A DNA stretch of 64,000 bases from CAVRAW01 sp963716135. GTDB taxonomy: Bacteria; Planctomycetota; Planctomycetia; Pirellulales; JADZDJ01. Below, piece after piece: positions 1-8,121 of this stretch. Made by a program: the position numbers and the translations under genes. Where the stretch lies: assembly GCA_963716135.1 (NCBI GenBank), contig OY970289.1:3534001-3598000 (forward strand), read 5' to 3'. The notes under the pieces were generated by a model. It was not told the DNA's origin, did no database searches, and worked only from the letters and a program-made list of their open reading frames with translations. Position 1 is the stretch's first letter. The number at the start of each line of letters is the position of its first letter.

Positions 1-1339
1 GAGGCCTTCAATCATTCCCGCTTGCGCGCGGCGCCCAACAGCGTCAATTTCCGGCTATTGGCGAATTCCTGCAGCCGGCCGATCGTGCCGCGGCCGATGC
101 CGCGAGGCGGCGTGTTGATGATCCGCAAAAAAGCCACGTTATCGCGGGGATTATTCAATAAATGCAAATACGCCAGGATGTCTTTGATCTCTTTGCGCTG
201 ATAGAACTCCAGCCCGTTGACCATCTGATACGGAATGCTGTAATCGCGCAGCGCGAACTCCAATGATCGCGAAAGCGCATTGGTGCGATAGAACACCGCG
301 AAATCGCGCGGCGCCGCCTGCCGGAGCGCACCTCCGTCTCGATCATCGCGGCAAGCTGTTCGGCTTCGTCTTTCTGCGACGGGTGAAACACCAGCCGCAC
401 CGCGCGCCCTTCGGCATTGTCGGTGAATAAACTCTTCAGTTTGCGGCGCTTGTTGACGCCGATCAGTTTGTCGGCCGTGCGCAAGATGCGCTTCGTGCTG
501 CGATAGTTTTGCTCCAGCCGCACAATCTTCACGTTGGGATAGTCGTGCTCGAAATCGAGAATGTTGTTCAAGTTCGCGCCGCGCCAGCCGTAGATCGATT
601 GGTCGGGATCGCCGGTGACCGCCAGGTTCGGATAATCGACTGACATGGCGCGCACGATCGTGTATTGCGCCAAATTGGTGTCCTGGTACTCATCAACCAA
701 GATGTAGCGATATCGTTGATCGAGCGCCCGGCGGATTTCCGGATTCTCGCGCAACAGCACCGCCACGTGCAAAAGCAGGTCGTCGAAATCGACCGCGCCG
801 CTTTCGATCAGGCGCTTCTGGTACGGCCCATACACTTGCGCCACGATCTGCCCGATCGGGCTGCCGCGCCGCGGCTCGTACTGCTCGGGCGTAATCAAAT
901 TGTTCTTCGCCCAACTGATTGCCGCCTGCACGCGCTCCGGCGTAGTGTGCGTCAGATCCAAATCCAACGCATCCAGCGTGTGCTTCAGCGCCGACAGACT
1001 GTCGGAGGTGTCGTAGATCGTGTAATTCTCAGGCAGCCCGACGTGCGGCGCATATTCCCGCAGCAATCGGGCGCAAAACCGGTGGAACGTGCTCATCCAG
1101 ACCGAGGCCAAGGGAGCCAACTGGGCCACGCGGCGCTTCATTTCGTCGGCCGCCTTGTTGGTGAAGGTGAGCGCCAGGATGTGCCGCGCCGGCACGCCCA
1201 GCTCGAGCAGTTGGGCGATACGATGCGTGACCACTCGCGTCTTGCCGCTGCCGGGGCCGGCCAAAATCAACAGCGGCCCATCCACGTGCCGCACCGCGGC
1301 CAATTGCGCTTCGGTCAGTTCTTCGGTGAGGTGATGCAC
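1..1339 (-). CDS. UvrD/PcrA-type superfamily 1 DNA helicase (3' end outside window, frame broken twice)
   Basis: ATP-dependent 3'-5' helicase of the UvrD/Rep/PcrA group, acting in DNA repair and replication restart. Visible motifs are Walker A (AGPGSGKTR), DEYQDTN (Walker B/motif II), GDPDQSIYGWRGA (motif III) and LEQNYRST (motif IV). A GTG at 1339 is taken as start because AGAAGG sits just upstream and the conserved text begins there (TEAQLAAVRH). The frame breaks near 305-318, where the continuation FYRTNALSRSLEF is read one frame over. It breaks again near 18-24, where the last visible residues (AGMIEGL) need another frame. Each break is repaired by one base in a GC-rich run, so sequencing error is more likely than decay. 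The C-terminal part lies beyond base 1. UvrD and PcrA cannot be separated on this fragment. Confidence 0.88.
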
Positions 1340-1364
1340 GGAGCCTTCTAGAGTGGTTGGGTGA

Positions 1365-1391
1365 CACTGACAAGCGCGGCGCTTGTCAGTG
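1365..1391. repeat. 13-bp perfect inverted repeat in divergent spacer
   Basis: The arms CACTGACAAGCGC and GCGCTTGTCAGTG are separated by one base, just upstream of the helicase start. There is no T-run, so it is not an obvious terminator. A similar palindrome (around ACTGGATAAATCCAGT) lies in the spacer after topA near 55790, so it may belong to a dispersed palindromic family. Confidence 0.6.
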
Positions 1392-1530
1392 CCACACAGC
1401 TTCGAAAGGGATGGGTCACAAAGTACCGTACATAAGTATATCAGTGAGGAATTTGCCGCGAATCCCGAAGAAAATCGTGCTAGCACGCCTCGTCCCAAAG
1501 CACAAAGCCGGTGGAAAACCTGTCGGACAG

Positions 1531-1558
1531 TTGGCAAAACGGCGGAAATCGGTATATT
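1531..1558 (+). promoter_or_regulatory. Sigma70-type promoter for the alpha-CTD gene
   Basis: TTGGCA (1531-1536) and TATATT (1553-1558) are separated by 16 bases, each five of six matches to consensus. Transcription would start near 1565, leaving a leader of about 75 bases before the ATG at 1640. Called by eye only. Confidence 0.5.
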
Positions 1559-1639
1559 GTTCGGCAATCCGGCGAACGGTCGAACTCACGGTGGGGTCGA
1601 ATCGCCGGAAAGGGCCTGCTGCATTACGGGAGGGAACCC

Positions 1640-1921
1640 ATGAGTCGGACTCGCATCCCGCTAGACACGCTTCGCAATCCGCAAGCCGATCTGGCCGAAC
1701 GCTTGGAGATGAGCACCGCCGAGATCGGTCTCTCGGTGCGCACCACCAATTGCCTGGAAGAGCGGGGCATCTTCACGGTCAACGATCTGCTGCACTGCAC
1801 CCGCGAAGACCTGCTGAGCATCTCGAATTTTGGCGAAAAGACGCTGGAAGAAGTGTACAAGGCGCTGGAAAGCATCGGCTTCTATCGCCGCAGCCGCCAG
1901 GCCGAAGCCGCCGTGGCTTAG
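1640..1921 (+). CDS. Stand-alone RNA polymerase alpha C-terminal-domain-like protein (93 aa)
   Basis: Residues about 25-85 read as an alpha-CTD/helix-hairpin-helix fold: LEMSTAEIGLSVRT, then NCLEERGIFTVNDLLHCT, then ISNFGEKTLEEVYKALE. In full-length RpoA this domain binds UP-element DNA and activators; here there is no assembly domain, so it cannot be the core alpha subunit. The ATG at 1640 has a strong GGGAGGG ribosome site eight bases upstream and a good promoter further up. The same open frame extends further upstream but shows no conserved text. Small proteins of this kind are typical of planctomycetes. A role as a transcription or DNA-binding accessory is inferred. Confidence 0.85.
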   Translation: MSRTRIPLDTLRNPQADLAERLEMSTAEIGLSVRTTNCLEERGIFTVNDLLHCTREDLLSISNFGEKTLEEVYKALESIGFYRRSRQAEAAVA

Positions 1922-2123
1922 GCTCGCCCGGCAAACTAAAAAATAGTCCGACCGTGTCGGTCGGGAAGATTCGACTGGCCGAAAATGCACAGCGCCAGTG
2001 CGATTTCTCTGGACTTCGCGCGCCCGACCGGCTGACCGCCCCGCGAGAAATCGTGTAAACTCGCGGGAAGGGTGCTTTTCTCCACTTTCTCCAATCTCGC
2101 CAGCCGTGTCGCGTTCGTTTCGC

Positions 2124-3443
2124 ATGTTCGGCAAGAAGCGTGGGCATCGCCACACGGGGTCGAAAACCCTGGGTAGCGCCGGCGAAGCCTTGTTCTTTGC
2201 CTTGTTGTTATTGGCCGGCACGGCGTTCCTCGTGCTGCTGTTGGCCCGCAAGGTTGTGCCCGAGTGGCGCGCCAACCACGAGTTCCTCCAGCTCACCGCC
2301 GTCGCGCTCGACAAGCGCATCGGCGAAAGCCACGACAGCGACGGCAACGCCGTCTATCGGCCCGAGGTGAAAATCAGCTACGAGGTCGAAGGGGAGCAAT
2401 ACAAAATTTGGACGTACGACGTCACCGGCACCTGGTCCAACAGCCGCGCGGATGTCGAATCGCTGGTCGATCAAATCCAAATCGGCCGCGACTATCTCTG
2501 CTGGTACGATCCGCTGGAGCCCGACGTGGCGGTCATCGCGCGCGGCTACAGTTGGTGGTTCTGGCTGATGCTTTTGGTTCCCTCCGGATTCATTTTGATC
2601 GGCGGCGCGGGATTGGTGTTTAGCCTGTGGCAGTGGGGCAAATCGCCGGAGCACCGCGCCGCGCAAGGCGAATTGGGCCAGCTCGATCTGTTCGAGGCAA
2701 TCGATGCAGGGGCCAAAGAATACCCGACCGTGCCGCACAATGAAGATCTGACCAACAGCCCCGGCACGAAGCTGAAATACCGCTTGCCCGTACACGGTTC
2801 GCAAGGCTGGCGCCTGTTCGCCGCCACCACGACTTGCCTGCTTTGGAACGCCCTGGTGGCCCTGTTCGTGGTCATCGCCGTGCGCGCGCATCTGCGCGGC
2901 GAGCCCGACTTGTGGCTCGATCTGTTCGTGCTGCCGTTTTTGTTGGCCGGCGGTCTGCTGATTTACTTCTTCATCCGAACGCTGTTGATCGCCACCGGCG
3001 TCGGTCCCACGCAAATCGAAATTTCCGACCATCCCCTGTGGCCGGGGCACACCTACGACGTCCACGTTTCGCAGACCGGCCATTTGTCGATGCACTCGTT
3101 CCAGGTCCTGTTGGAATGCGAAGAAGTGGCCGCCTACCGGCAGGGGACCGACACGCGCACCGATCGCAGCATTGTGTATCGCCAGTCGCTTTTTCGGGCC
3201 AACGATTTTGAGATTTTGCCCGGCTCGGCCCACGAGGCAACCTGCGAGCTGGCCATTCCGCAAAAACTGATGCACTCGTTCAAGTCCGACCACAACGAAG
3301 TGCAATGGAAATTAGTCGTGCGCGGCGAAGCCAGCGGCTGGCCGAGCTTCCAGCGCAGCTTCCCGATCGTGATTTGCCCGCCGCAACGGCTGGCCGATGG
3401 AGAGCCGGTCGACCAACAAGCGAACGGTCAGCCGACCGCGTAA
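2124..3443 (+). CDS. DUF3592-type membrane protein
   Basis: About 439 residues. A first membrane segment (residues about 22-43, ALFFALLLLAGTAFLVLLLA) is followed by an extracytoplasmic region with the DUF3592 pattern (YEVEGEQY and CWYDPLEPDVAVI). A second membrane segment follows (WFWLMLLVPSGFILIGGAGL), then two more (WNALVALFVVIAVRA and LFVLPFLLAGGLLIYFF) and a C-terminal beta-rich domain. The ATG at 2124 is chosen; a GTG at 2106 in the same frame is possible, and neither has a clear ribosome site. The next gene starts one base after this stop, so the two are co-transcribed. Function unknown; the family is usually an inner-membrane protein of unassigned role. Confidence 0.7.
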   Translation: MFGKKRGHRHTGSKTLGSAGEALFFALLLLAGTAFLVLLLARKVVPEWRANHEFLQLTAVALDKRIGESHDSDGNAVYRPEVKISYEVEGEQYKIWTYDVTGTWSNSRADVESLVDQIQIGRDYLCWYDPLEPDVAVIARGYSWWFWLMLLVPSGFILIGGAGLVFSLWQWGKSPEHRAAQGELGQLDLFEAIDAGAKEYPTVPHNEDLTNSPGTKLKYRLPVHGSQGWRLFAATTTCLLWNALVALFVVIAVRAHLRGEPDLWLDLFVLPFLLAGGLLIYFFIRTLLIATGVGPTQIEISDHPLWPGHTYDVHVSQTGHLSMHSFQVLLECEEVAAYRQGTDTRTDRSIVYRQSLFRANDFEILPGSAHEATCELAIPQKLMHSFKSDHNEVQWKLVVRGEASGWPSFQRSFPIVICPPQRLADGEPVDQQANGQPTA

Positions 3444-3444
3444 A

Positions 3445-3852
3445 ATGTCCACCATGCAATCACTCCTCCGCCAACCGTTGATCAGCATTCAGATTGACCA
3501 CGCCCAGCGCGTGTTTCAGCCGGGCGAAGTGTTGTCGGGCATGTATCAAATCGATTCGGTCGATCCGGCCGACTTGCAGGCGGTGGAGGTTTCGGTGCTT
3601 TGGTTCACCGAAGGCAAAGGGGAAGAAGATTTGGCGGTGCATTATTTCGAACGGCTGACCGCCGACGCCATGCCGGAGAAGAACTTGAACGAGTGCCGCC
3701 GATTTCAGACCATTCTGCCCAACAGCCCGCTCACGTACGAAGGCGTGAATGTGAAGATTTGCTGGTGCGTGCGGGTCCGGGCCTTTTTGCATCGAGGGCG
3801 AGATTTTGTCGCCGAACGTGCATTTCAGCTCGGTGAAGTTTTGCCGGGTTAG
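3445..3852 (+). CDS. Small beta-sandwich, arrestin-N-like protein
   Basis: 135 residues. Alternating hydrophobic strands (LISIQIDHAQRVFQPGEVL, LQAVEVSVLWFTEG, NVKICWCVRVRAFL, FVAERAFQLGEVLPG) look like the N-terminal half of an arrestin-like fold. It starts one base after the DUF3592 stop and ends 17 bases before the P-loop gene, so the three form an operon. The C-terminal domain of the DUF3592 neighbour has a similar strand pattern (YDVHVSQTG, SFQVLLECEEV), suggesting partner or related domains. An alternative start is the ATG at 3454. Fold assignment is by eye and tentative. Confidence 0.55.
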   Translation: MSTMQSLLRQPLISIQIDHAQRVFQPGEVLSGMYQIDSVDPADLQAVEVSVLWFTEGKGEEDLAVHYFERLTADAMPEKNLNECRRFQTILPNSPLTYEGVNVKICWCVRVRAFLHRGRDFVAERAFQLGEVLPG

Positions 3853-3869
3853 CCCAGGGTGGAAGAAGA

Positions 3870-4514
3870 ATGAGTGTTTCGACTGCAATCGCCGCCGACG
3901 GTTCGCGGACCAGCAATCCGTTTTCGACGCGCTGGGTGCGCCCCGGTGCGCTGCCCTATCAATTTCCCAGCGGCGTCGATGCGGCTGCGGTAGTAAGGCG
4001 GTTGCGAGACCACGATTGGCGCGGATGCATCATCGGCCCCCACGGCAGCGGTAAATCAGCACTTTTGGCGACCCTCACGCCGGAAATCGAGCGATCCGGG
4101 CGGGCGGTTCGTTCGATCACCTTGCACGACGGCCAGCGCCAGTTGCCGGCCGGCTTCGTTCCGCCGGCAGGCGGCGAAACTCGGGGCGTTTTCATCGTCG
4201 ATGGTTACGAACAACTCGGATGGCGGGCGCGTCGTCAGCTACATCGTTCGTGCCGCCGCAAGGGTTGGGGACTATTAATCACTGCCCACGTCGATGCCGC
4301 CGCCCGCGATTTCCCAGTGCTCTTCCGTACGTCTGCCGACCTGGCGATCGTCCAGCAACTGATCGACCGGCACTTGCCCCCGCACGGCAATCTGATTCAG
4401 TCCGACGACATGGCCGCCGCCTTCCGCGCTCACCGCGGCAACGCGCGCGAAACTTTCTTCGCGCTTTACGATCTGTTCGAGCAGCGATCGCGCCCTTCGA
4501 CGGGCGCCTTCTGA
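3870..4514 (+). CDS. Small P-loop ATPase
   Basis: 214 residues. Walker A GPHGSGKS is at residues about 56-63, a Walker B-like strand GVFIVDGYEQL at about 106-116, and LLITAH at about 134-139 resembles a sensor strand. The rest is short for an AAA+ protein, with no second domain visible. The purine-rich GGTGGAAGAAGA precedes the ATG. It is third in an operon with the DUF3592 and arrestin-like genes, so it may energise or regulate whatever that membrane pair does. No specific family is recognised. Confidence 0.7.
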   Translation: MSVSTAIAADGSRTSNPFSTRWVRPGALPYQFPSGVDAAAVVRRLRDHDWRGCIIGPHGSGKSALLATLTPEIERSGRAVRSITLHDGQRQLPAGFVPPAGGETRGVFIVDGYEQLGWRARRQLHRSCRRKGWGLLITAHVDAAARDFPVLFRTSADLAIVQQLIDRHLPPHGNLIQSDDMAAAFRAHRGNARETFFALYDLFEQRSRPSTGAF

Positions 4515-4811
4515 ACTCTGAACTCCGAACCTCCGTCTTTCACTCTGTACCGGTTGTAACAATTACAAAGCCGGTACATCCGGAACGACCGACAGATTTT
4601 TGCTGGCTTTGTTGCCTCCAGGCAACAGCGGCGGCCAGTTTCATAACCTACTCTTGGACAAACGGTGGATCAGTGCCGTTGCGCGTTTGACGTGCGCGGC
4701 GGCTGGGAATGAAGTTTGTGGTCGGGCACTAAAGCGGCACAGCTTGTGCATCCTCAGTGTGTTGCCCACGACAAATGTTCTTCCAAATGATCGCCGTCAG
4801 GCACGTAACTG

Positions 4812-4840
4812 TTGACAGTGCGACCGCGCACGCCTTTAAC
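4812..4840 (+). promoter_or_regulatory. Sigma70-type promoter for the Cys-rich secreted protein
   Basis: A perfect TTGACA (4812-4817), a 17-base spacer and TTTAAC (4835-4840, four of six). The ATG follows at 4878. The stretch 4515-4811 before it shows no gene. Confidence 0.55.
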
Positions 4841-4877
4841 AAAGATAGAGTCGTATCGACTAATCGGGAGCGTTTCG

Positions 4878-5840
4878 ATGTATAAGCCATTCGTTCGTGG
4901 TGTGCTGACCGCAGTGAGCGTGTCGCTGGTGCTGTTGCCGGAGAGCACGTATGCGTGCTGTCTGTGCGATTTGTTCCACTGCTGTCACAAGGAACCTGCG
5001 CCGGTTTGCCCGCCGCCGGTTGCCGCTTGCAACGTTTGCCCGCAGCAAGTCAGCTACGTGCCGCAAACCTGCTACCGCACCGAATACACTTGCGTGCCTT
5101 GCACGTCGTACCGTCCCGTGACCACGTGCGATCCGTGCGCCGGCGCTCAAACCGTGATGCAACCGGTGACGACCTACGTGCGCCGGGCGGTGCAAGTGCC
5201 CTACACGACCTATCGCCCAGTCGTGACCCAGATGCCCGCGGCGCCATGTGCGACCTGCGGAAACGCGAATTACTATTCACCGGTGTCGGCGCCCGCCGCG
5301 ATGCCCACTGCGGGCTGCAGCACGTGCGGCGGCGGCGCAGCGGCAGTCAGCTACACGACTCCGGCTGCAGTCAGTGCTCCGGCCGCGACGTACGGCGCTC
5401 CGGCCGCCAGTTATGGCGCGCCGACGTATATGCCGGCGCCGTCGACCGGCATGCCGTCGAGTTCCATCGGCACGCCGACCTTGGCCCCCGCGCCCAGCGG
5501 CACGGCCCCGTCGACGTTCCAGGGGGGCAGCTCGAACTATCAGCCGACCAGCCCGACGATGCCGCAAGATAATTCCTCGCTGCGGCCGATTCAGCCGATT
5601 CAGCCCAATAGCGATACTCCGAGCACCGACTCGAAGTTCAATCCCAGCAGCGGCGCGCCGCTGTTGCAAGATCCTTCGAATCGCACAACCGGCTCGCCCT
5701 TGATGGGCCCCGCGGTTGTGGCCCGCGCCATCTTTCGCACCGCCGATCTCCCGAATATCGTGCGGCCGGCAGTGATGGAAGGCAGCGGTTGGTCAACCGC
5801 TCCCAAGGCCGACGACGGCTGGCGGCAATCTGCCAACTGA
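4878..5840 (+). CDS. Secreted Cys-, Pro- and Ser-rich planctomycete protein
   Basis: 320 residues with a signal peptide (LTAVSVSLVLLPESTYA) and a cysteine cluster directly after cleavage (CCLCDLFHCC). A region of YxP/TxY/C repeats follows (VSYVPQTCYRTEYTCVPC, TTYVRRAVQVPYTTYRPV), then a long low-complexity Ala/Pro/Ser/Thr tail. Repeats of this kind are common in planctomycete exported proteins of unknown role, possibly in the cell wall. The ATG at 4878 is chosen for the signal peptide and the GGGAG upstream. It stands alone under its own promoter. Confidence 0.7.
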   Translation: MYKPFVRGVLTAVSVSLVLLPESTYACCLCDLFHCCHKEPAPVCPPPVAACNVCPQQVSYVPQTCYRTEYTCVPCTSYRPVTTCDPCAGAQTVMQPVTTYVRRAVQVPYTTYRPVVTQMPAAPCATCGNANYYSPVSAPAAMPTAGCSTCGGGAAAVSYTTPAAVSAPAATYGAPAASYGAPTYMPAPSTGMPSSSIGTPTLAPAPSGTAPSTFQGGSSNYQPTSPTMPQDNSSLRPIQPIQPNSDTPSTDSKFNPSSGAPLLQDPSNRTTGSPLMGPAVVARAIFRTADLPNIVRPAVMEGSGWSTAPKADDGWRQSAN

Positions 5841-5844
5841 TCGA

Positions 5845-8082
5845 TCAGGGACCGCCTGATTTATCCGAAGATTGCGGCGCTGGTCCGCGAGCATTCTTCT
5901 GCTCGGCGAGATACATGTTCAGCCATTTCTCAATTTCGTGAAATTGCGCCGACTGCTGTTGTGCCTGTGCTAATTTAGCCGCCGTTTCGGCCGCATGGAT
6001 TGCGTCGCTTGGTTGCCGCACCGCCGCATACGCTAACGCCAAATTCATCCAGGCGTTTGTATAGTCGGGCTGCAATCTCACGGCCGTTTGGAAATGGCCG
6101 ATCGCTTCCTGAAGCCGGCCGGTTTTGGTCAGCGCGTTTGCCAAATTGTAGTGGGCATCCACGTAATTGGGTCGAATGCGCAGTGCTTCCTGAAACGGCT
6201 CGATGGCTTCACGTGCCTGGCCGGCTTGGAAATACGCGCCGCCCAGATTATTGTGCGCCTCGGCATAATTGGGATTGATCAAGATCGCCTGCTCGTAATT
6301 CTTTTTTGCGTTTTCCCAATCCTCGGCGGCGGCAGCGACGTTGCCCAAACTGTAGTACGCCTCAGCATAGTCTGGTTTGCATCGCAATGCATGCTGGAAA
6401 CAATCAACGGCTTGTTGTGTCCGACCGATCGCCAGCCACGCGGTTCCCAAATTAAACTCCGCCGCCGCATATCCCGGATCAAGTTGCAAGGCCCGTTGCA
6501 AGTGCGCAATGGCCTCTTGCGGCCGGCCCGCCGTGACCAAGGCCAGGCCAACATTGCTTTCCGCCGGCGCGTAATCGGGCTTGACCAGTAGCGCACGCTG
6601 CAAGTACTCCAGTCCTTCCTTCATCCGTCCCATTGCACCCAGCGCGATGCCGATGTTCGAAAGCACTTCTGGATCATCGGGCTTCAGCGCCAGCGCCTTC
6701 TGGTAGTGCACTAGCGCCCGTTGAGGTTGCCCTGCCAAGGTGAACGAATTGCCGAGATTGTAATGGGCGATCCAGCAGTCCGGATTGTGTTCCAACGTCG
6801 CGGAATACAACGTGATGGGGTCGGCATACAGATGATTCCGATTCCAGGTGAGCACGGTAAATGTGCCGACCATGGCTACGGCGATGGCAGTTGAGGCCAA
6901 TCGCGCTCCACCGTGCGATGATTGGTGCCACGTCGCCCAGCCCGCCGCCACGAGCGCCACAACGGCGATCAGCGCAATGTGCTGATAGTGATCGGCCACC
7001 AGCGAATGCTTCATAAATCCCACGTCGGTGAAGCCCAGCACCGGCAGCAGCGCCAAGCAGAACAAACCCCAGGCGAACAATGCGGGTATGGTCCAACGTG
7101 CTGCCGATCGCCGACGATTCCGCCACAGCACCAGCGTGGTCCCTAGCATTGCGGCCAACGGCAGCCACCACAAGACGTCGTCCGTCCGAATATTCCAATT
7201 CGGATAGATGAACACCAACTCGATCGGCGCCATCGCCTTAGCCAGATAAAACCACACGACAGCTCCGGCGCCGGCCAGCCGCTGACTAAATGTGACATCG
7301 CGAACCACGATTTCCATGCCGTGCGTCTGAAACCACAAATTCACAGCCGTCAACGCGGCCGACACGATAAAAAATGGCACAGTTCGCAAAACGTCATGCA
7401 GATTAATGCGTCGCCGCTGCCACCACACGAGTCCCAATAGAACGATGGGCAGCACCGCCACCGATCCCTTGCTGAGCATCGCCAGCAGAAAGGCCAACAG
7501 ACTGAGCCAGTACCATCGGTCCAAGCCAAATCGCGTCGCATCTCCTCGTCCCGTCTTCTTCTCTTCTGCCTTCAAGTACCACCAAATCGATAGTAATAAG
7601 AACACCATCGCCAGCATGTTCTTAAGTTGCGAAATCCAGGCGACGGATTCCACGTTCGCCGGGTGCAAGGCAAACAATAAAACGGCCAGAATTGCGCCGG
7701 GAATCGACAGCTTCCGCAAGATTCCCCATAGCAAAAACACCGCCGCCAGATGCAGCAACAGGTTAGTCACGTGATATCCTGTCGGCCTCAGTCCCCACAG
7801 CCGCCACTCAATCCAGAAGGCACTGTTGGTTAGCGGCCAATAATCCGGGGCATCGGTGCTGAACCAGAATCGCGACAGTCCATCGGACGCGTGCACCAAT
7901 TTATTGTGTGTGAGCAGCCCATTATCATCCAGCAAGAATCCGCCGCTAATGGAAGGGCTATATGCCGCCGCACACAGCAAGATGATCAGAATGGCGCCGG
8001 CAATCAACCGCGATCGCGGCGAACCCCAACTCCATCTTCCCAATTTTTGTGCCGCCGATCGCGGACTTTTTCGGCGGGGCAT
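5845..8082 (-). CDS. TMTC-like multispanning membrane protein with TPR repeats
   Basis: 745 residues. The first 400 or so hold about ten membrane segments with the TMTC/GT-C-like pattern: an early luminal DDNGLL, YWPLTNSAFWIEW, and FALHPANVESVAWISQLKN. The C-terminal 300 residues are about nine to ten tetratricopeptide repeats (for example CWIAHYNLGNSFTLAGQPQ and YAEAYYSLGN). Eukaryotic TMTC proteins are O-mannosyltransferases; bacterial relatives are usually annotated only as TPR proteins, so glycosyl transfer is an inference. It converges on the Cys-rich gene with four bases between the stops. The start ATG at 8082 has no clear ribosome site. Confidence 0.72.
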   Translation of the reverse strand: MPRRKSPRSAAQKLGRWSWGSPRSRLIAGAILIILLCAAAYSPSISGGFLLDDNGLLTHNKLVHASDGLSRFWFSTDAPDYWPLTNSAFWIEWRLWGLRPTGYHVTNLLLHLAAVFLLWGILRKLSIPGAILAVLLFALHPANVESVAWISQLKNMLAMVFLLLSIWWYLKAEEKKTGRGDATRFGLDRWYWLSLLAFLLAMLSKGSVAVLPIVLLGLVWWQRRRINLHDVLRTVPFFIVSAALTAVNLWFQTHGMEIVVRDVTFSQRLAGAGAVVWFYLAKAMAPIELVFIYPNWNIRTDDVLWWLPLAAMLGTTLVLWRNRRRSAARWTIPALFAWGLFCLALLPVLGFTDVGFMKHSLVADHYQHIALIAVVALVAAGWATWHQSSHGGARLASTAIAVAMVGTFTVLTWNRNHLYADPITLYSATLEHNPDCWIAHYNLGNSFTLAGQPQRALVHYQKALALKPDDPEVLSNIGIALGAMGRMKEGLEYLQRALLVKPDYAPAESNVGLALVTAGRPQEAIAHLQRALQLDPGYAAAEFNLGTAWLAIGRTQQAVDCFQHALRCKPDYAEAYYSLGNVAAAAEDWENAKKNYEQAILINPNYAEAHNNLGGAYFQAGQAREAIEPFQEALRIRPNYVDAHYNLANALTKTGRLQEAIGHFQTAVRLQPDYTNAWMNLALAYAAVRQPSDAIHAAETAAKLAQAQQQSAQFHEIEKWLNMYLAEQKNARGPAPQSSDKSGGP

Positions 8083-8121
8083 GGACGCATATTAGCTGAT
8101 CGTTGGGAAAATGGCGGTTGC

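Noticed and set aside
1930..1966. Terminator after the alpha-CTD gene
   Set aside because: The hairpin (CCGACCGTGTCGGTCGG) has its T-run on the minus strand, where no gene ends, so its direction does not fit the plus-strand gene.
2208..3305. 365-codon open frame opposite the DUF3592 gene
   Set aside because: Shadow of a codon-biased gene; no conserved text.
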